33,238 bases of DNA from Paracoccus bogoriensis. Lineage in GTDB: Bacteria > Pseudomonadota > Alphaproteobacteria > Rhodobacterales > Rhodobacteraceae. Every line of letters begins with the position of its first letter. The first letter of the stretch is position 1. The stretch is from assembly GCF_019431455.1 (NCBI RefSeq), contig NZ_JAHYSR010000031.1, forward strand, positions 1-33,238, written 5' to 3'. Made by a program: the position numbers and the translations under genes. The notes beneath the pieces were generated by a model that was not told the DNA's origin, did not search any database, and saw only the letters and a program-made list of their open reading frames with translations. Positions 18,712 through 27,196 of the stretch are shown here, piece after piece.

Positions 18712-19086
18712 ATGATGAACCCTTATCTTCAGGTCGCCATCGGCGCGGCCATCGGTAGCATGTGCCGACTGGCGTTCTATCGCTTGCTGCCCGCGCCCTG
18801 GGTTGCGATGGGCGGCGCGACGCTGGCCGTGAACGTGATCGGCAGCTTCGTGATGGGGCTTGGATTCGCGCTGATCGGGCAGCGAATTACGCCGAATTTC
18901 GCGCCGTTCCTGCTGGCGGGGGTGCTGGGCGGATTCACCACCTTTTCCTCTTTTTCGCTGGATGTGGTCGCAATGTGGGAGCGGGGCGAGGCCATCGCGG
19001 CGATGGTCTATATTGCGGCCTCGGTCGTGCTGTCGCTTCTTGCGCTGATCGCGGGTCTGGCTGTCGCAAGGAGCGTGCTGACATGA
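18712..19086 (+). CDS. crcB: Fluoride channel CrcB (Fluc)
   Basis: CrcB/Fluc proteins are small four-helix membrane proteins that dimerise into a fluoride-selective channel and protect cells from fluoride. The 124-residue product has four hydrophobic segments and the signature GGFTTFSSFSLD at about residues 70-81, plus the N-terminal GAAIGSMCRL and the NVIGSFVMG helix with its conserved Asn. Two adjacent ATG codons (18712, 18715) are possible starts. No fluoride riboswitch fits in the 31-bp gap upstream. The stop overlaps the next gene by 4 nt. Confidence 0.94.
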   Translation: MMNPYLQVAIGAAIGSMCRLAFYRLLPAPWVAMGGATLAVNVIGSFVMGLGFALIGQRITPNFAPFLLAGVLGGFTTFSSFSLDVVAMWERGEAIAAMVYIAASVVLSLLALIAGLAVARSVLT

Positions 19087-20135
19087 GCGGCGTGCAATTG
19101 ATCCGCGTGGGTCCGGACGAGGGCGAACAGCGCCTTGACCGTTGGTTGAAGAAGCGGTTCCCCCAACTGTCGCAGGGGGCTGTCGAAAAGATGTGCCGCA
19201 CCGGGCAGTTGCGTGTGGATGGGGGGCGGGTCAAGGCCGCCACGCGCCTTGAGGTGGGGCAGCAGGTGCGCGTGCCGCCCTTGCCCGATACTGCGCCCGC
19301 AGCGCCCCGGATCAGCCGGGGTCCGCGCATTCCCGAAAGCGACCAGGCCATGATCCGGGCGGCTGTCCTGTGGAGGGACGAGCACGTGATCGCGCTGAAC
19401 AAGCCTCCGGGTCTGCCCAGTCAAGGCGGCAGCGGGCAGGGCAGCCGCCATGTGGACGGGCTGACCGAGGCGCTGATGTTCGGGTTCAAGGACCGTCCCA
19501 AGCTGGTGCATCGCCTGGACAAGGACACGTCGGGTGTGCTCTTGCTGGCGCGCACCGACCGCGTGGCCCGCGCCCTGTCCGAGGCCTTCCGCGCCAAGAC
19601 CACGCGCAAGATCTATTGGGCCGCAGTCGCGGGCGTCCCGCATCCGCGGATGGGGACGGTGCGCTACGGCTTGGTCAAGGCGCCAGGCCGCGGACGGGGC
19701 GGCGAGGGCGAGAAGATGATCGCCGTCCATCCCCGCGACATCGACACGACCGAGGGCGCCAAGCGCGCCACCACCGACTACGCGGTTCTGGACGCGCTTG
19801 GCTCGCGCGTCAGCTGGTGCGCGCTGGTGCCGATCACCGGCCGCACCCATCAGTTGCGTGCCCATATGGCCGAACTGGGCCATCCGATCGTGGGTGACGG
19901 CAAATATGGCGGATCGGGGCAGGAAAACCTGGGCGATGGCTGGGGCGCGCAGCTTGGCGGCGAGATCAGCCGCAAGCTGCATCTGCACGCGCGCTCGATC
20001 AGCTTCGATCATCCGATCACCGGGAAGCGGATTACCCTGACCGCGCCCTTGCCCGAGCATATGCAGCGCACCTGGAAGACACTTGGCTGGCACGAGAACG
20101 ACGTGCCTGACGATCCCTTTGCGGAGGTCGGATGA
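19083..20135 (+). CDS. RluC/RluD-family 23S rRNA pseudouridine synthase
   Basis: This enzyme isomerises specific uridines of 23S rRNA to pseudouridine; the exact site depends on the subtype. The 350-residue product has an N-terminal S4 RNA-binding domain (QRLDRWLKKRFPQLSQGAVEKM, about residues 14-70) and a catalytic domain with the motif HRLDKDTSG, whose Asp is the catalytic residue, and GRTHQLRAHM. RluC is the closest assignment, but RluD cannot be excluded. The start overlaps crcB by 4 nt and the stop overlaps the HAD gene by 4 nt (ATGA), so the three are translationally coupled. Confidence 0.92.
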   Translation: MSGVQLIRVGPDEGEQRLDRWLKKRFPQLSQGAVEKMCRTGQLRVDGGRVKAATRLEVGQQVRVPPLPDTAPAAPRISRGPRIPESDQAMIRAAVLWRDEHVIALNKPPGLPSQGGSGQGSRHVDGLTEALMFGFKDRPKLVHRLDKDTSGVLLLARTDRVARALSEAFRAKTTRKIYWAAVAGVPHPRMGTVRYGLVKAPGRGRGGEGEKMIAVHPRDIDTTEGAKRATTDYAVLDALGSRVSWCALVPITGRTHQLRAHMAELGHPIVGDGKYGGSGQENLGDGWGAQLGGEISRKLHLHARSISFDHPITGKRITLTAPLPEHMQRTWKTLGWHENDVPDDPFAEVG

Positions 20136-20788
20136 GGCTGGTCGTCTTCGACGTGGACGGCACGCTGGTGGACAGCCAGCATCATATCATCCGCGCGATG
20201 ACGGCGGGTTTCGCCGCCGCCGGGCTGGAGCCTCCGCCCCGGGCGGAAATTCTGGGAATTGTCGGCCTGTCGCTGCCGGTCGCGGTGGCGCAGCTTCTGC
20301 CGATGGCCGATCTGGCAACGCAGGCGCGCGTGGTCGAGGCTTACCGTGTCTCCTACATGCAGGCGCGCGGCGAGCGCGCCGCGCCGCTTTATCCCGGTGC
20401 GCTGGATTGCCTGGATCGGCTGTCGGCGCGCGATGACCTGCTGCTGGCCGTGGCAACGGGAAAATCGCGGCGGGGGCTGGATGCGGTGATCGCTGCGCAT
20501 GGCTTGCAGGGCAGGTTCGTCAGCCTCCAGACGGCGGACGGGCATCCGTCGAAGCCGCATCCCTCAATGCTGTGGCAGGCATTGGCCGATGCCGGATGCG
20601 AGGCGCGTGCGGCGTTGATGGTCGGCGATACCAGTTTCGACATCCAGATGGCGCGAGCCGCCGGAATGCCGGGCTATGGCGTGACCTGGGGCTATCACCC
20701 CGCAGAGGCACTGGACGCAGCCGGTGCGGCGCTGATCGCCGAGGATTTCCACCATCTGACACGGGCTATCGAGGATTGGGCTTCATGA
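20132..20788 (+). CDS. HAD-family phosphatase
   Basis: This 218-residue protein belongs to the haloacid-dehalogenase superfamily, probably a phosphoglycolate-phosphatase-like phosphatase. Visible motifs are DVDGTLVDS (motif I, residues 7-15, nucleophile Asp7), the ATGKSRRG segment of motif II, the Lys of SKPHPSM (motif III) and GDTSFDIQMARAAGM (motif IV). A helical cap lies between motifs I and II. The substrate is not evident. In many alphaproteobacteria such a gene sits between rluC and ATP12. Both ends overlap neighbours by 4 nt. Confidence 0.9.
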   Translation: MRLVVFDVDGTLVDSQHHIIRAMTAGFAAAGLEPPPRAEILGIVGLSLPVAVAQLLPMADLATQARVVEAYRVSYMQARGERAAPLYPGALDCLDRLSARDDLLLAVATGKSRRGLDAVIAAHGLQGRFVSLQTADGHPSKPHPSMLWQALADAGCEARAALMVGDTSFDIQMARAAGMPGYGVTWGYHPAEALDAAGAALIAEDFHHLTRAIEDWAS

Positions 20789-21498
20789 GCGAATGGAAGG
20801 CGCGCCGGTTCTGGAAAACGGTTTCGACCCGCCAGGTCGAGGGCGGGCACGAGGTCGTGCTGGATGATCGCGCGCTGAAAACGCCAGGCAAGCTGCCCTT
20901 GATCCTGCCCACCGCGGCTTTGGCCGAGGCGCTGGCCGAGGAATGGCAGGCCCAGGGTGATCTGATCCAGCCACAGACCATGCCGCTGACCCGTGCTGCC
21001 AATTCGGCGATTGAAAGGGTTTCGACCCAGTTCGCGGCCATCGCCGACATGCTTGCGGAATATGGCGGCACCGATCTGCTCTGTTACCGGGCAACCGCGC
21101 CGGCCAGGCTGATCGCCTTGCAGGCCGATTCGTGGGATCCGTTGCTGGACTGGGCGCGCGCTGATCTGGGCGTCGATCTGAAGGTCACGCAGGGTGTGAT
21201 TCCGCTGGCGCAGGACCGGGGCGATCTTGCGCGACTGCGCGCGCTCTTGAATGATTTCGATGTGTTCGGGCTGACCGCGCTGCATGATCTGGTCACTCTG
21301 CCCGGATCCCTGATCCTGGGTCTGGCGGTGGTGCGCGGCCATCTGGATGCCGACCGATCCTTCGCATTATCCCGCATAGACGAGGAATTTCAGGCCGCAC
21401 AATGGGGCCGGGACGCGGAAGCCGACCAGGCAGCCGAGGCCAGACGCGTGTCGATGAATTCAGCAGAGCGGCTTTGGCGGCTTTCGCGGGCCGGTTGA
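20785..21498 (+). CDS. ATP12-family F1-ATPase assembly chaperone
   Basis: ATP12 chaperones bind the F1-ATPase alpha subunit before the alpha-beta ring forms; the family is shared by mitochondria and alphaproteobacteria. The 237-residue product shows the family pattern: an N-terminal RFWKTVSTRQVEGGHEVVLDDRALKTPG segment, PLTRAANSAIERV, and YGGTDLLCYRA followed by W-DPLLDWA. The ATG at 20785 overlaps the HAD stop by 4 nt, so translation is coupled. It ends the rarA-crcB-rluC-HAD-ATP12 cluster; a new promoter follows 28 bp later. Confidence 0.92.
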   Translation: MSEWKARRFWKTVSTRQVEGGHEVVLDDRALKTPGKLPLILPTAALAEALAEEWQAQGDLIQPQTMPLTRAANSAIERVSTQFAAIADMLAEYGGTDLLCYRATAPARLIALQADSWDPLLDWARADLGVDLKVTQGVIPLAQDRGDLARLRALLNDFDVFGLTALHDLVTLPGSLILGLAVVRGHLDADRSFALSRIDEEFQAAQWGRDAEADQAAEARRVSMNSAERLWRLSRAG

Positions 21499-21525
21499 AA
21501 GCGCTTGCCATGGCATCGCGGGTTC

Positions 21526-21553
21526 TTGACGCAAGGCTTTGTATCGGCACAAT
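21526..21553 (+). promoter_or_regulatory. Candidate promoter of the bzt operon
   Basis: TTGACG at 21526-21531 and CACAAT at 21548-21553 are separated by 16 bp. Transcription would start near 21560, at the foot of a leader hairpin and about 105 nt before bztA. Confidence 0.5.
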
Positions 21554-21565
21554 GATGCCTATGGG

Positions 21566-21585
21566 ACCGCCCTTCGGGGCGGTTT
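21566..21585 (+). other. UUCG-capped leader hairpin before bztA
   Basis: A perfect 7-bp stem, 21566-21572 with 21577-21583, is closed by a C(TTCG)G tetraloop, an unusually stable loop, and is followed by TT. It would lie at the very 5' end of the transcript, so protection of the mRNA end is a plausible role. Confidence 0.6.
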
Positions 21586-21664
21586 CGCACAAGAAGGGTC
21601 GGCAACGGCCCGCTTTGCGTCTGTCGAGGCCAAAGCTTCGGGGCGCTCCAACACAGAGGTAGAT

Positions 21665-22690
21665 ATGAAACAAACGGTTTTCCTGGGGACGGTGGCCGCA
21701 GCAAGCCTGGTGGCCAGCATCGGCCTGGCTCAAGAAGGCTCGACCCTTGCTCAGGTCAAGGAGCGTGGTGAGCTGAATTGCGGTGTGAATACCGGCCTTG
21801 TCGGCTTTGCTGCGCCGGATGCGAATGGCAACTGGACCGGCTTTGACGTGGCGCTGTGCCGCGCTGTCGCCGCGGCGGTGCTGGGCGATGGCAACAAGGT
21901 CCGTTTCGTGCCGACCACCGGCCAGACCCGTTTCACCGCCCTTGCCTCGGGCGAAGTTGACGTGCTGGCACGCAACTCGACCTGGACCTTCTCGCGCGAT
22001 ACCGACCTGGCGCTGGATTTTGTCGGCGTCAACTATTACGATGGTCAGGGCTTCATGGTCCGCAAGGATCTGGGCGTGACCTCGGCCAAGGAACTGGATG
22101 GTGCGACCGTCTGCATCCAGACCGGCACCACGACCGAGCTGAACCTGGCGGATTACTTTCGCGCCAACGGCATGAACTACACGCCCGTCAATATCGACAG
22201 CAATGCCGAGGGCGAGCAGCAATACATGGCCGGCGCCTGCGACGCCTATACGACCGACGTGTCGGGCCTGGCCGCGACCCGCGCCGCCTTTGCCGATCCG
22301 GAAAATCACGTGATTCTGCCCGAGATCATCTCGAAGGAACCGCTGGGACCGGCCGTGCGCCACGGCGATAACAACTGGGGCGACATCGTCCGCTGGACGC
22401 TGAACGCGCTGATCGCCGCCGAGGAATACGGTGTCACCTCGCGCAATATCGAAGAGCTGGTGCGCTCGTCCAACAACCCCGAAGTGCAGCGCCTGCTGGG
22501 CGTCAGCGACGATCTGGGGGCGATGATGGGTCTTGACGCCGAATGGGCGCGTCGCGCCATCATGACCAGCGGCAATTACGGCGAGATCTTCGCGGCCAAT
22601 ATCGGCGAACAGACCCCGATCGGTCTGGCGCGCGGTCTGAACGCTCAGTGGACCCAGGGCGGCCTGCTCTACGCGCCTCCGTTCCGCTGA
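21665..22690 (+). CDS. bztA: Amino-acid ABC transporter substrate-binding protein (BztA/AapJ type)
   Basis: This is the periplasmic binding protein of a polar amino-acid importer. The 341-residue product has a Sec signal peptide (residues 1-22, ending SIGLA) and a family-3 solute-binding fold: LNCGVNTGLVGFAAPDANGNWTGFD near the N-terminus, then GEVDVLARNSTWTFSRDT and TVCIQTGTTTELNLADYF. The length and order with two permeases and an ATPase match the Rhodobacter capsulatus Bzt (glutamate, glutamine, aspartate, asparagine) and Rhizobium Aap systems. The start is supported by AGAGG at 21655-21659. A stem-loop follows the gene. Confidence 0.93.
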   Translation: MKQTVFLGTVAAASLVASIGLAQEGSTLAQVKERGELNCGVNTGLVGFAAPDANGNWTGFDVALCRAVAAAVLGDGNKVRFVPTTGQTRFTALASGEVDVLARNSTWTFSRDTDLALDFVGVNYYDGQGFMVRKDLGVTSAKELDGATVCIQTGTTTELNLADYFRANGMNYTPVNIDSNAEGEQQYMAGACDAYTTDVSGLAATRAAFADPENHVILPEIISKEPLGPAVRHGDNNWGDIVRWTLNALIAAEEYGVTSRNIEELVRSSNNPEVQRLLGVSDDLGAMMGLDAEWARRAIMTSGNYGEIFAANIGEQTPIGLARGLNAQWTQGGLLYAPPFR

Positions 22691-22704
22691 TCGCGACATG
22701 ACAA

Positions 22705-22730
22705 GGATCGGGGCTTTCGGGCCCTGATCC
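22705..22730 (+). other. Stem-loop between binding-protein and permease genes
   Basis: A 10-bp stem, 22705-22714 with 22721-22730 (one G-T pair), has a TTTCGG loop. Such hairpins after binding-protein genes commonly stabilise the upstream mRNA and lower permease expression. No T run follows. Confidence 0.6.
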
Positions 22731-22818
22731 CACGCCCCTTCGGGCAACGAACTTCAAGAAATTGCCCGCAGCAGATACGGCGCAAAGCCGAGACGCGGGT
22801 CAACAGGGATTGTTTCAG

Positions 22819-24075
22819 ATGACGGATGTCTCGGCGCCGGGCAACCCGCCGTTCCGGCTGAGTATGCTGATCCATGATCGGCGCTACCGCTCGCTGACCT
22901 TCCAGGTGATCGTTTTCATCCTCGTGATGGCGGGTCTCTGGTGGCTGGTGGATAACACCATCAAGAACCTTGCCTTGCTGGGCAAGAACTTCAATTTCGG
23001 CTTCCTGTTCCAACGGGCGGGATACGACATCCCGCAGACGCCCATCCCCTATACGTCTGACGACACGCATCTGAGGGCCGCGGTGGTCGGCCTGCTGAAT
23101 ACGCTGATCGTGTCGGTTCTGGGCTGCATCGCCGCAACCTTTCTGGGCATTATCGTCGGTGTCGCACGCTTGTCGAAGAACTGGCTGTTCGCCCGGCTGA
23201 TGACCGTTTTCGTCGAGATCTTCCGCAACATGCCGCTTCTGTTGTGGATCCTGATCATCTACGCGATCTTTACCGAGATTCTGCCCACCCCGGCCGCCTA
23301 TCGCGGCGAGGACGCGGCCTGGTCCATGATCTTCTTCGATCATGTGGCCTTGACGAACCGCTACACCGCGCTGCCTACGATTGCGATGACGAATGACCCG
23401 GGCAGCCTTGATCTGGGCGCGCGCATCACCGTCAACTGGGCGACGATCTCTTTCGTGGCCGCGCTGACGCTGGGCGTGATCGCGCGCCGCATGATTCGCA
23501 ACTGGGCGCAATCGGTGCAGGACCGCACCGGCGAGCGGCCCCGGACCTGGTGGATGAGCCTTGCGGTCATGACCGTGCCCTCGCTGATCCTGATCCGGTA
23601 TTTCGGTCTGCATCTGGTGGCACCCGAGCTGACAGGCTTCAACTTCACGGGCGGGCTGAACGTGTCGAACGCGCTGGTCGCGCTGTGGCTGGCCCTGACG
23701 CTCTATACCGCAGCCTTCATCGCCGAGATCGTGCGCGCCGGCATCCTGGCCGTAAGCAAGGGCCAGACCGAGGCCGCCTATGCGCTTGGCCTGCGTCCGA
23801 ACCGCACGATGAGCCTGGTGATCCTGCCCCAGGCCCTGCGCGTGATCGTGCCACCGCTGATCTCGCAATACCTGAACCTGACCAAGAACAGCTCGCTGGC
23901 CATCGCCGTCGGCTACATGGACCTGCGCGGCACGCTTGGCGGGACGACGCTGAACCAGACCGGCCGGGAGCTTGAGGCCATCGTGCTGATGATGCTGACC
24001 TATCTGGCGCTGAGCCTGATCATTTCCGGCGCGATGAACATCTTCAACGCCCGCGTCAAGCTGAAGGAGCGCTGA
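22819..24075 (+). CDS. bztB: Amino-acid ABC transporter permease (BztB/AapQ type)
   Basis: This inner-membrane permease pairs with the next gene to form the translocation pore. The 418-residue product has a first helix at about residues 28-48, an early conserved permease segment (LRAAVVGLLNTLIVSVLGCIAATFLG), and the EAA loop AAYALGLRPNRTMSLVILPQALRV that contacts the ATPase. It is much longer than typical 220-250-residue family members because of extra helices and a large middle loop, as in Bzt/Aap. The ATG at 22819 was chosen over the TTG at 22762 because AGGGA lies 9 bp upstream. It is one base from bztC. Confidence 0.93.
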   Translation: MTDVSAPGNPPFRLSMLIHDRRYRSLTFQVIVFILVMAGLWWLVDNTIKNLALLGKNFNFGFLFQRAGYDIPQTPIPYTSDDTHLRAAVVGLLNTLIVSVLGCIAATFLGIIVGVARLSKNWLFARLMTVFVEIFRNMPLLLWILIIYAIFTEILPTPAAYRGEDAAWSMIFFDHVALTNRYTALPTIAMTNDPGSLDLGARITVNWATISFVAALTLGVIARRMIRNWAQSVQDRTGERPRTWWMSLAVMTVPSLILIRYFGLHLVAPELTGFNFTGGLNVSNALVALWLALTLYTAAFIAEIVRAGILAVSKGQTEAAYALGLRPNRTMSLVILPQALRVIVPPLISQYLNLTKNSSLAIAVGYMDLRGTLGGTTLNQTGRELEAIVLMMLTYLALSLIISGAMNIFNARVKLKER

Positions 24076-24076
24076 G

Positions 24077-25531
24077 ATGAGCGAAACCGGCGCGCAAACC
24101 GTCGCCTATGTCCGCGACACGATGCTGCCCGCGGCGCCCGCTCCGCAGGCGGAATCCGGGGCGATCAGGTGGCTGCGCGAGAATCTGTTCTCGGGGCCCG
24201 TCAACACGATCCTGACCTTGCTGGGCATCGGCATCGTGTATTTCCTGATCGTGACCTTCTGGGACTGGCTTGCCCATTCTGTCTGGAACGCGGGTAGCCT
24301 GAGCGAATGTCGCGAGATCATCGCCGCCACGTGGGGCGAGGGCGCTCGCGGCGCCTGCTGGGCGGTGATCCGCGACCGCTGGAATCAGTATGTGTTCGGC
24401 TTCTACCCTCGGGATCTTTACTGGCGGCCGACCATGACGATGGGCCTGATGATGGTCGCGCTGGCCCCGGTGCTGTTCGCGCCAGAGCGTCGGATTCGCC
24501 GCATCCTGCTGGTCATCACGGCGGCGGTCACGCTGGTCTCGATGATCGCGCTGTCCGCGCCCGCGGGATGGCTGCTCTTCGCGGCGGTCATGCTGATCGG
24601 CGGGCTGGTCATCTCGGAACGCAACGTGCTGTGGCTTCTGCCCTTCTCGGTCGTGTTCCCGTTGCTGGGGGTCTGGCTTCTCTGGGGCGGCAGTCTCTGG
24701 GGTCCGATCTTCGTGCTGGTCGGCCCGGCTCTGGGCTGGCTGGCCTATCGCGCGATGCTGCGCGTGCTGCCGGCGGCCTCGGTCATCGTGGCGATCATCG
24801 TGACGCTGCTCTTCTGGCTGACGCTGGCCGGCGAGGCCGCGCGCGACGCCGAGAACCTGCTGTCGCTGTCGATCCAGTCGGTTCGGTCGGACCGGTTCGG
24901 AGGCTTCCTTCTGTCGGTCACGATCGGCGTTTCGGGCATTTCCCTGTCGCTGCCCCTGGGCATCATGCTGGCCCTGGCGCGGCAATCGAACATGTTCCTG
25001 ATCAAGTCGCTCGCGGTTGTCTTCATCGAATTCATCCGCGGCGTGCCCCTGATCACGCTGCTTTTCGTGGCCTCGCTGCTCTTGAACTACTTCCTGCCGC
25101 CCGGCACGACCTTCGACATCATCCTGCGGGTCATCATCATGGTCACGCTGTTCGCGGCCGCCTACATGGCCGAGGTGATCCGCGGCGGCCTCGCCGCTCT
25201 GCCCAAGGGTCAATACGAGGCCGCGGATGCCCTTGGCCTCGACTACTGGAAGGCGCAGCGGCTGATCGTGCTGCCGCAGGCACTGAAAATCTCGATCCCC
25301 GGCATCGTTTCGACCTTCATCGGCATGTTCAAGGACACGACGCTTGTGACCTTCGTGGGCCTCTACGATCCGCTCAAGTCGATGTCGGACGCCGTGCGCG
25401 CCTCGACCGACTGGAAGGGCATCTACTGGGAGCCGTATATCTTCGTCGGCGCCATCTTCTTTCTCATCTGCTTCGGCATGTCGCGCTATTCGATGTATCT
25501 CGAACGCCGCCTGCAACGCGACCACAGGTAA
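24077..25531 (+). CDS. bztC: Amino-acid ABC transporter permease (BztC/AapM type)
   Basis: The second permease of the importer. The 484-residue product begins with a cytoplasmic stretch, a first helix at about residues 45-65, a soluble loop, then a hydrophobic block of several helices (about 115-255) before the canonical permease core. The EAA loop is AADALGLDYWKAQRLIVLPQALKI. The long N-terminal part is known for this subfamily. It starts one base after bztB and ends 12 bp before bztD. Confidence 0.93.
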   Translation: MSETGAQTVAYVRDTMLPAAPAPQAESGAIRWLRENLFSGPVNTILTLLGIGIVYFLIVTFWDWLAHSVWNAGSLSECREIIAATWGEGARGACWAVIRDRWNQYVFGFYPRDLYWRPTMTMGLMMVALAPVLFAPERRIRRILLVITAAVTLVSMIALSAPAGWLLFAAVMLIGGLVISERNVLWLLPFSVVFPLLGVWLLWGGSLWGPIFVLVGPALGWLAYRAMLRVLPAASVIVAIIVTLLFWLTLAGEAARDAENLLSLSIQSVRSDRFGGFLLSVTIGVSGISLSLPLGIMLALARQSNMFLIKSLAVVFIEFIRGVPLITLLFVASLLLNYFLPPGTTFDIILRVIIMVTLFAAAYMAEVIRGGLAALPKGQYEAADALGLDYWKAQRLIVLPQALKISIPGIVSTFIGMFKDTTLVTFVGLYDPLKSMSDAVRASTDWKGIYWEPYIFVGAIFFLICFGMSRYSMYLERRLQRDHR

Positions 25532-25543
25532 GGACCACCGATC

Positions 25544-26329
25544 ATGGAAACCATCGAACGTCAGATCGACCGCAGCCAGATGACGGTCAGCGACGAGGTC
25601 GCCATCGACATCCGCGCCATGAACAAGTGGTATGGCAGCTTCCACGTCCTGCGCGACATCAACCTGACGGTTTACCGGGGCGAACGCATCGTCATCGCCG
25701 GTCCCTCGGGGTCGGGAAAATCGACGCTGATTCGCTGCATCAACCGGCTTGAGGAGCACCAGACCGGCGACATCATCGTCGACGGGATCGCGCTGACCAG
25801 CGACATCAAGAACATCGACAAGGTCCGCTCTGAAGTCGGCATGGTGTTTCAGCACTTCAACCTCTTTCCGCATCTGACAGTGCTGGAAAACTGCACCCTC
25901 GCGCCGATCTGGGTCCGCAAGATCCCGCGCAAGCAGGCCGAAGAAACCGCGATGCTCTTCCTTGAGAAGGTCAAGATTCCGGAACAGGCGCACAAATATC
26001 CCGGTCAGCTTTCGGGGGGCCAGCAGCAGCGCGTTGCCATAGCGCGCGCGCTCTGTATGCAGCCCCGCATCATGCTGTTCGACGAACCGACCTCCGCCCT
26101 CGACCCCGAGATGATCAAGGAAGTCCACGATACGATGATCCAGCTCGCCGAAGAGGGGATGACCATGCTCTGCGTCACGCACGAGATGGGCTTTGCGCAA
26201 GCGGTCGCCAATCGGGTGATTTTCATGGATCAGGGGCAGATCGTCGAACAAAATAACCCAACCGACTTCTTCAACAACCCGCAATCGGAACGGACCAGGC
26301 TGTTCCTCAGCCAGATCCTTGGCCACTAG
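25544..26329 (+). CDS. bztD: Amino-acid ABC transporter ATP-binding protein (BztD/AapP type)
   Basis: This ATPase drives the importer. The 261-residue product has Walker [10 protein letters not shown], the Q-loop [11 protein letters not shown], the signature LSGGQQQR, Walker [14 protein letters not shown] and the switch histidine in VTHEMGFA, all intact. The start follows an AAGGACC site at 25531-25537. Its stop codon lies in a CTAG tetranucleotide that also marks the edge of an IS5-type remnant, yet the C-terminus (FLSQILGH) looks complete for the family. Confidence 0.96.
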   Translation: METIERQIDRSQMTVSDEVAIDIRAMNKWYGSFHVLRDINLTVYRGERIVIAGPSGSGKSTLIRCINRLEEHQTGDIIVDGIALTSDIKNIDKVRSEVGMVFQHFNLFPHLTVLENCTLAPIWVRKIPRKQAEETAMLFLEKVKIPEQAHKYPGQLSGGQQQRVAIARALCMQPRIMLFDEPTSALDPEMIKEVHDTMIQLAEEGMTMLCVTHEMGFAQAVANRVIFMDQGQIVEQNNPTDFFNNPQSERTRLFLSQILGH

Positions 26330-26647
26330 GTCGTGGACTCATGTGCCTTGATCCAGAGCCTGGCACAGGCGAGGTGGAGGGCGGCGAGGACGTTTGCGGC
26401 GGTCTTGAAGCAGCGCGCGGCGATGCCGCAGAAGGGCTTGAGCTTGTTGAAGAAACGCTCGATCCGGTTGCGCTCGCGGTAGATCGTCCGGTCCACGGGT
26501 TCGGGCCACCTTGACGTTGCTCTGGCCGGGATATGGGCGGTCGCGCCGAAGGCCTCGATGGCGGCCATGACGGCCTGCGCGAAGCCGCCGCGGTCGGCCA
26601 CGACGCCGCCGGTCAGCCCGCGCGGGCCGACAGGATCGGATGTCGTC

Positions 26648-26693
26648 GTCTTGTCTGATGCAGTCTTGTCTGACGCCTGGCTTGTCCGGCGCC
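26648..26693. repeat. 15-bp tandem repeats in the IS5 remnant
   Basis: GTCTTGTCTGATGCA (26648-26662) is followed by GTCTTGTCTGACGCC (26663-26677) and a more diverged 16-bp copy (26678-26693). The expansion lies in the transposase coding sequence, in the LTPGQ-distal part. Confidence 0.75.
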
Positions 26694-26826
26694 TGGCCGG
26701 GCGTCAGCACAAGCCGCACCGGCAGGCCGCGCGCCTTGACCAAGGCATGGATCTTCCAGGGGCATGAATCTTCGTCGTCGGACCCCCGCGAGAGCGGCCG
26801 ATGGCGTGATCCGCACCCCCTTTCCG

Positions 26827-26896
26827 CCCGCGGCGTGCTGGTAGGCGCGCACCGCCGAATACCCGCGGCGTGCTGGTGGGCGCGCACCGCCGAATA
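26827..26896. repeat. 35-bp tandem duplication in the IS5 remnant
   Basis: Positions 26827-26861 and 26862-26896 are identical except one base (26843 and 26878). The unit encodes the RAHQHAAG stretch of the transposase on the minus strand. A 35-bp insertion is not a multiple of three and so shifts the frame. Confidence 0.9.
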
Positions 26897-26957
26897 ATGG
26901 CACACAAAAAGAGAACAAACTCGACTTACGAGTGGCCCTAAAAACAGGGGCAGGTCA
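26897..26957 (-). mobile_element. Terminal fragment of an IS3-like element
   Basis: Read on the minus strand from 26957, the sequence begins TGACCTGCCCCTGTTTTTAG and continues CCACTCGTAAGT, resembling IS3-family termini that open with TG and a GCCCC block. Only about 60 bp remain before the IS5 remnant. The assignment rests on resemblance to remembered IS ends, so it is tentative. The next 239 bp (26958-27196) hold no recognised gene. Confidence 0.4.
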
Positions 26958-27196
26958 GTCGGACCGCACACCCGCCTCTTGCAGGACCACCTTGCCACCG
27001 CCCGTCCAACGCCCCCCGGCATCGAGATTCTCCGCGCCTCTCGGCCGGGTGCGCTGTTGCATCCCACCTCCTGCGTCCCGCGGCCGCGTCCCGAGTGCGC
27101 GTCACGACCAGAGGCTTGCCGCTGTCTGGCGGATCGGAACCGAAGCGCCGCTCCGGGAACCTCCCGGCCAGCAGCAGGTCTTCCGATTGCCCGACC

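Larger units (their letters stand above)
26330..26896 (-). pseudogene. Decayed IS5-family transposase
   Basis: Fragments of an IS5-family (IS427-like) DDE transposase lie in different minus-strand frames. Nearest bztD, a 91-residue frame holds the second catalytic Asp (ADRGG) and YRERNRIERFFNKLKPFC with the catalytic Glu. Further along, in shifted frames, come the KIHALVKARGLPVRLVLTPGQ segment, GGADHAIGRSRGGPTTKIHA and VRAHQHAAG. The N-terminus with the first Asp is missing. Two internal tandem duplications (26648-26693 and 26827-26896) contribute to the frameshifts. It cannot encode an active enzyme. Confidence 0.85.

Noticed and set aside
24056..26326. 756-codon minus-strand open frame opposite bztC-bztD
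   Set aside because: Composition is His/Asp/Arg-rich antisense of membrane-protein codons; the plus-strand genes are unambiguous.
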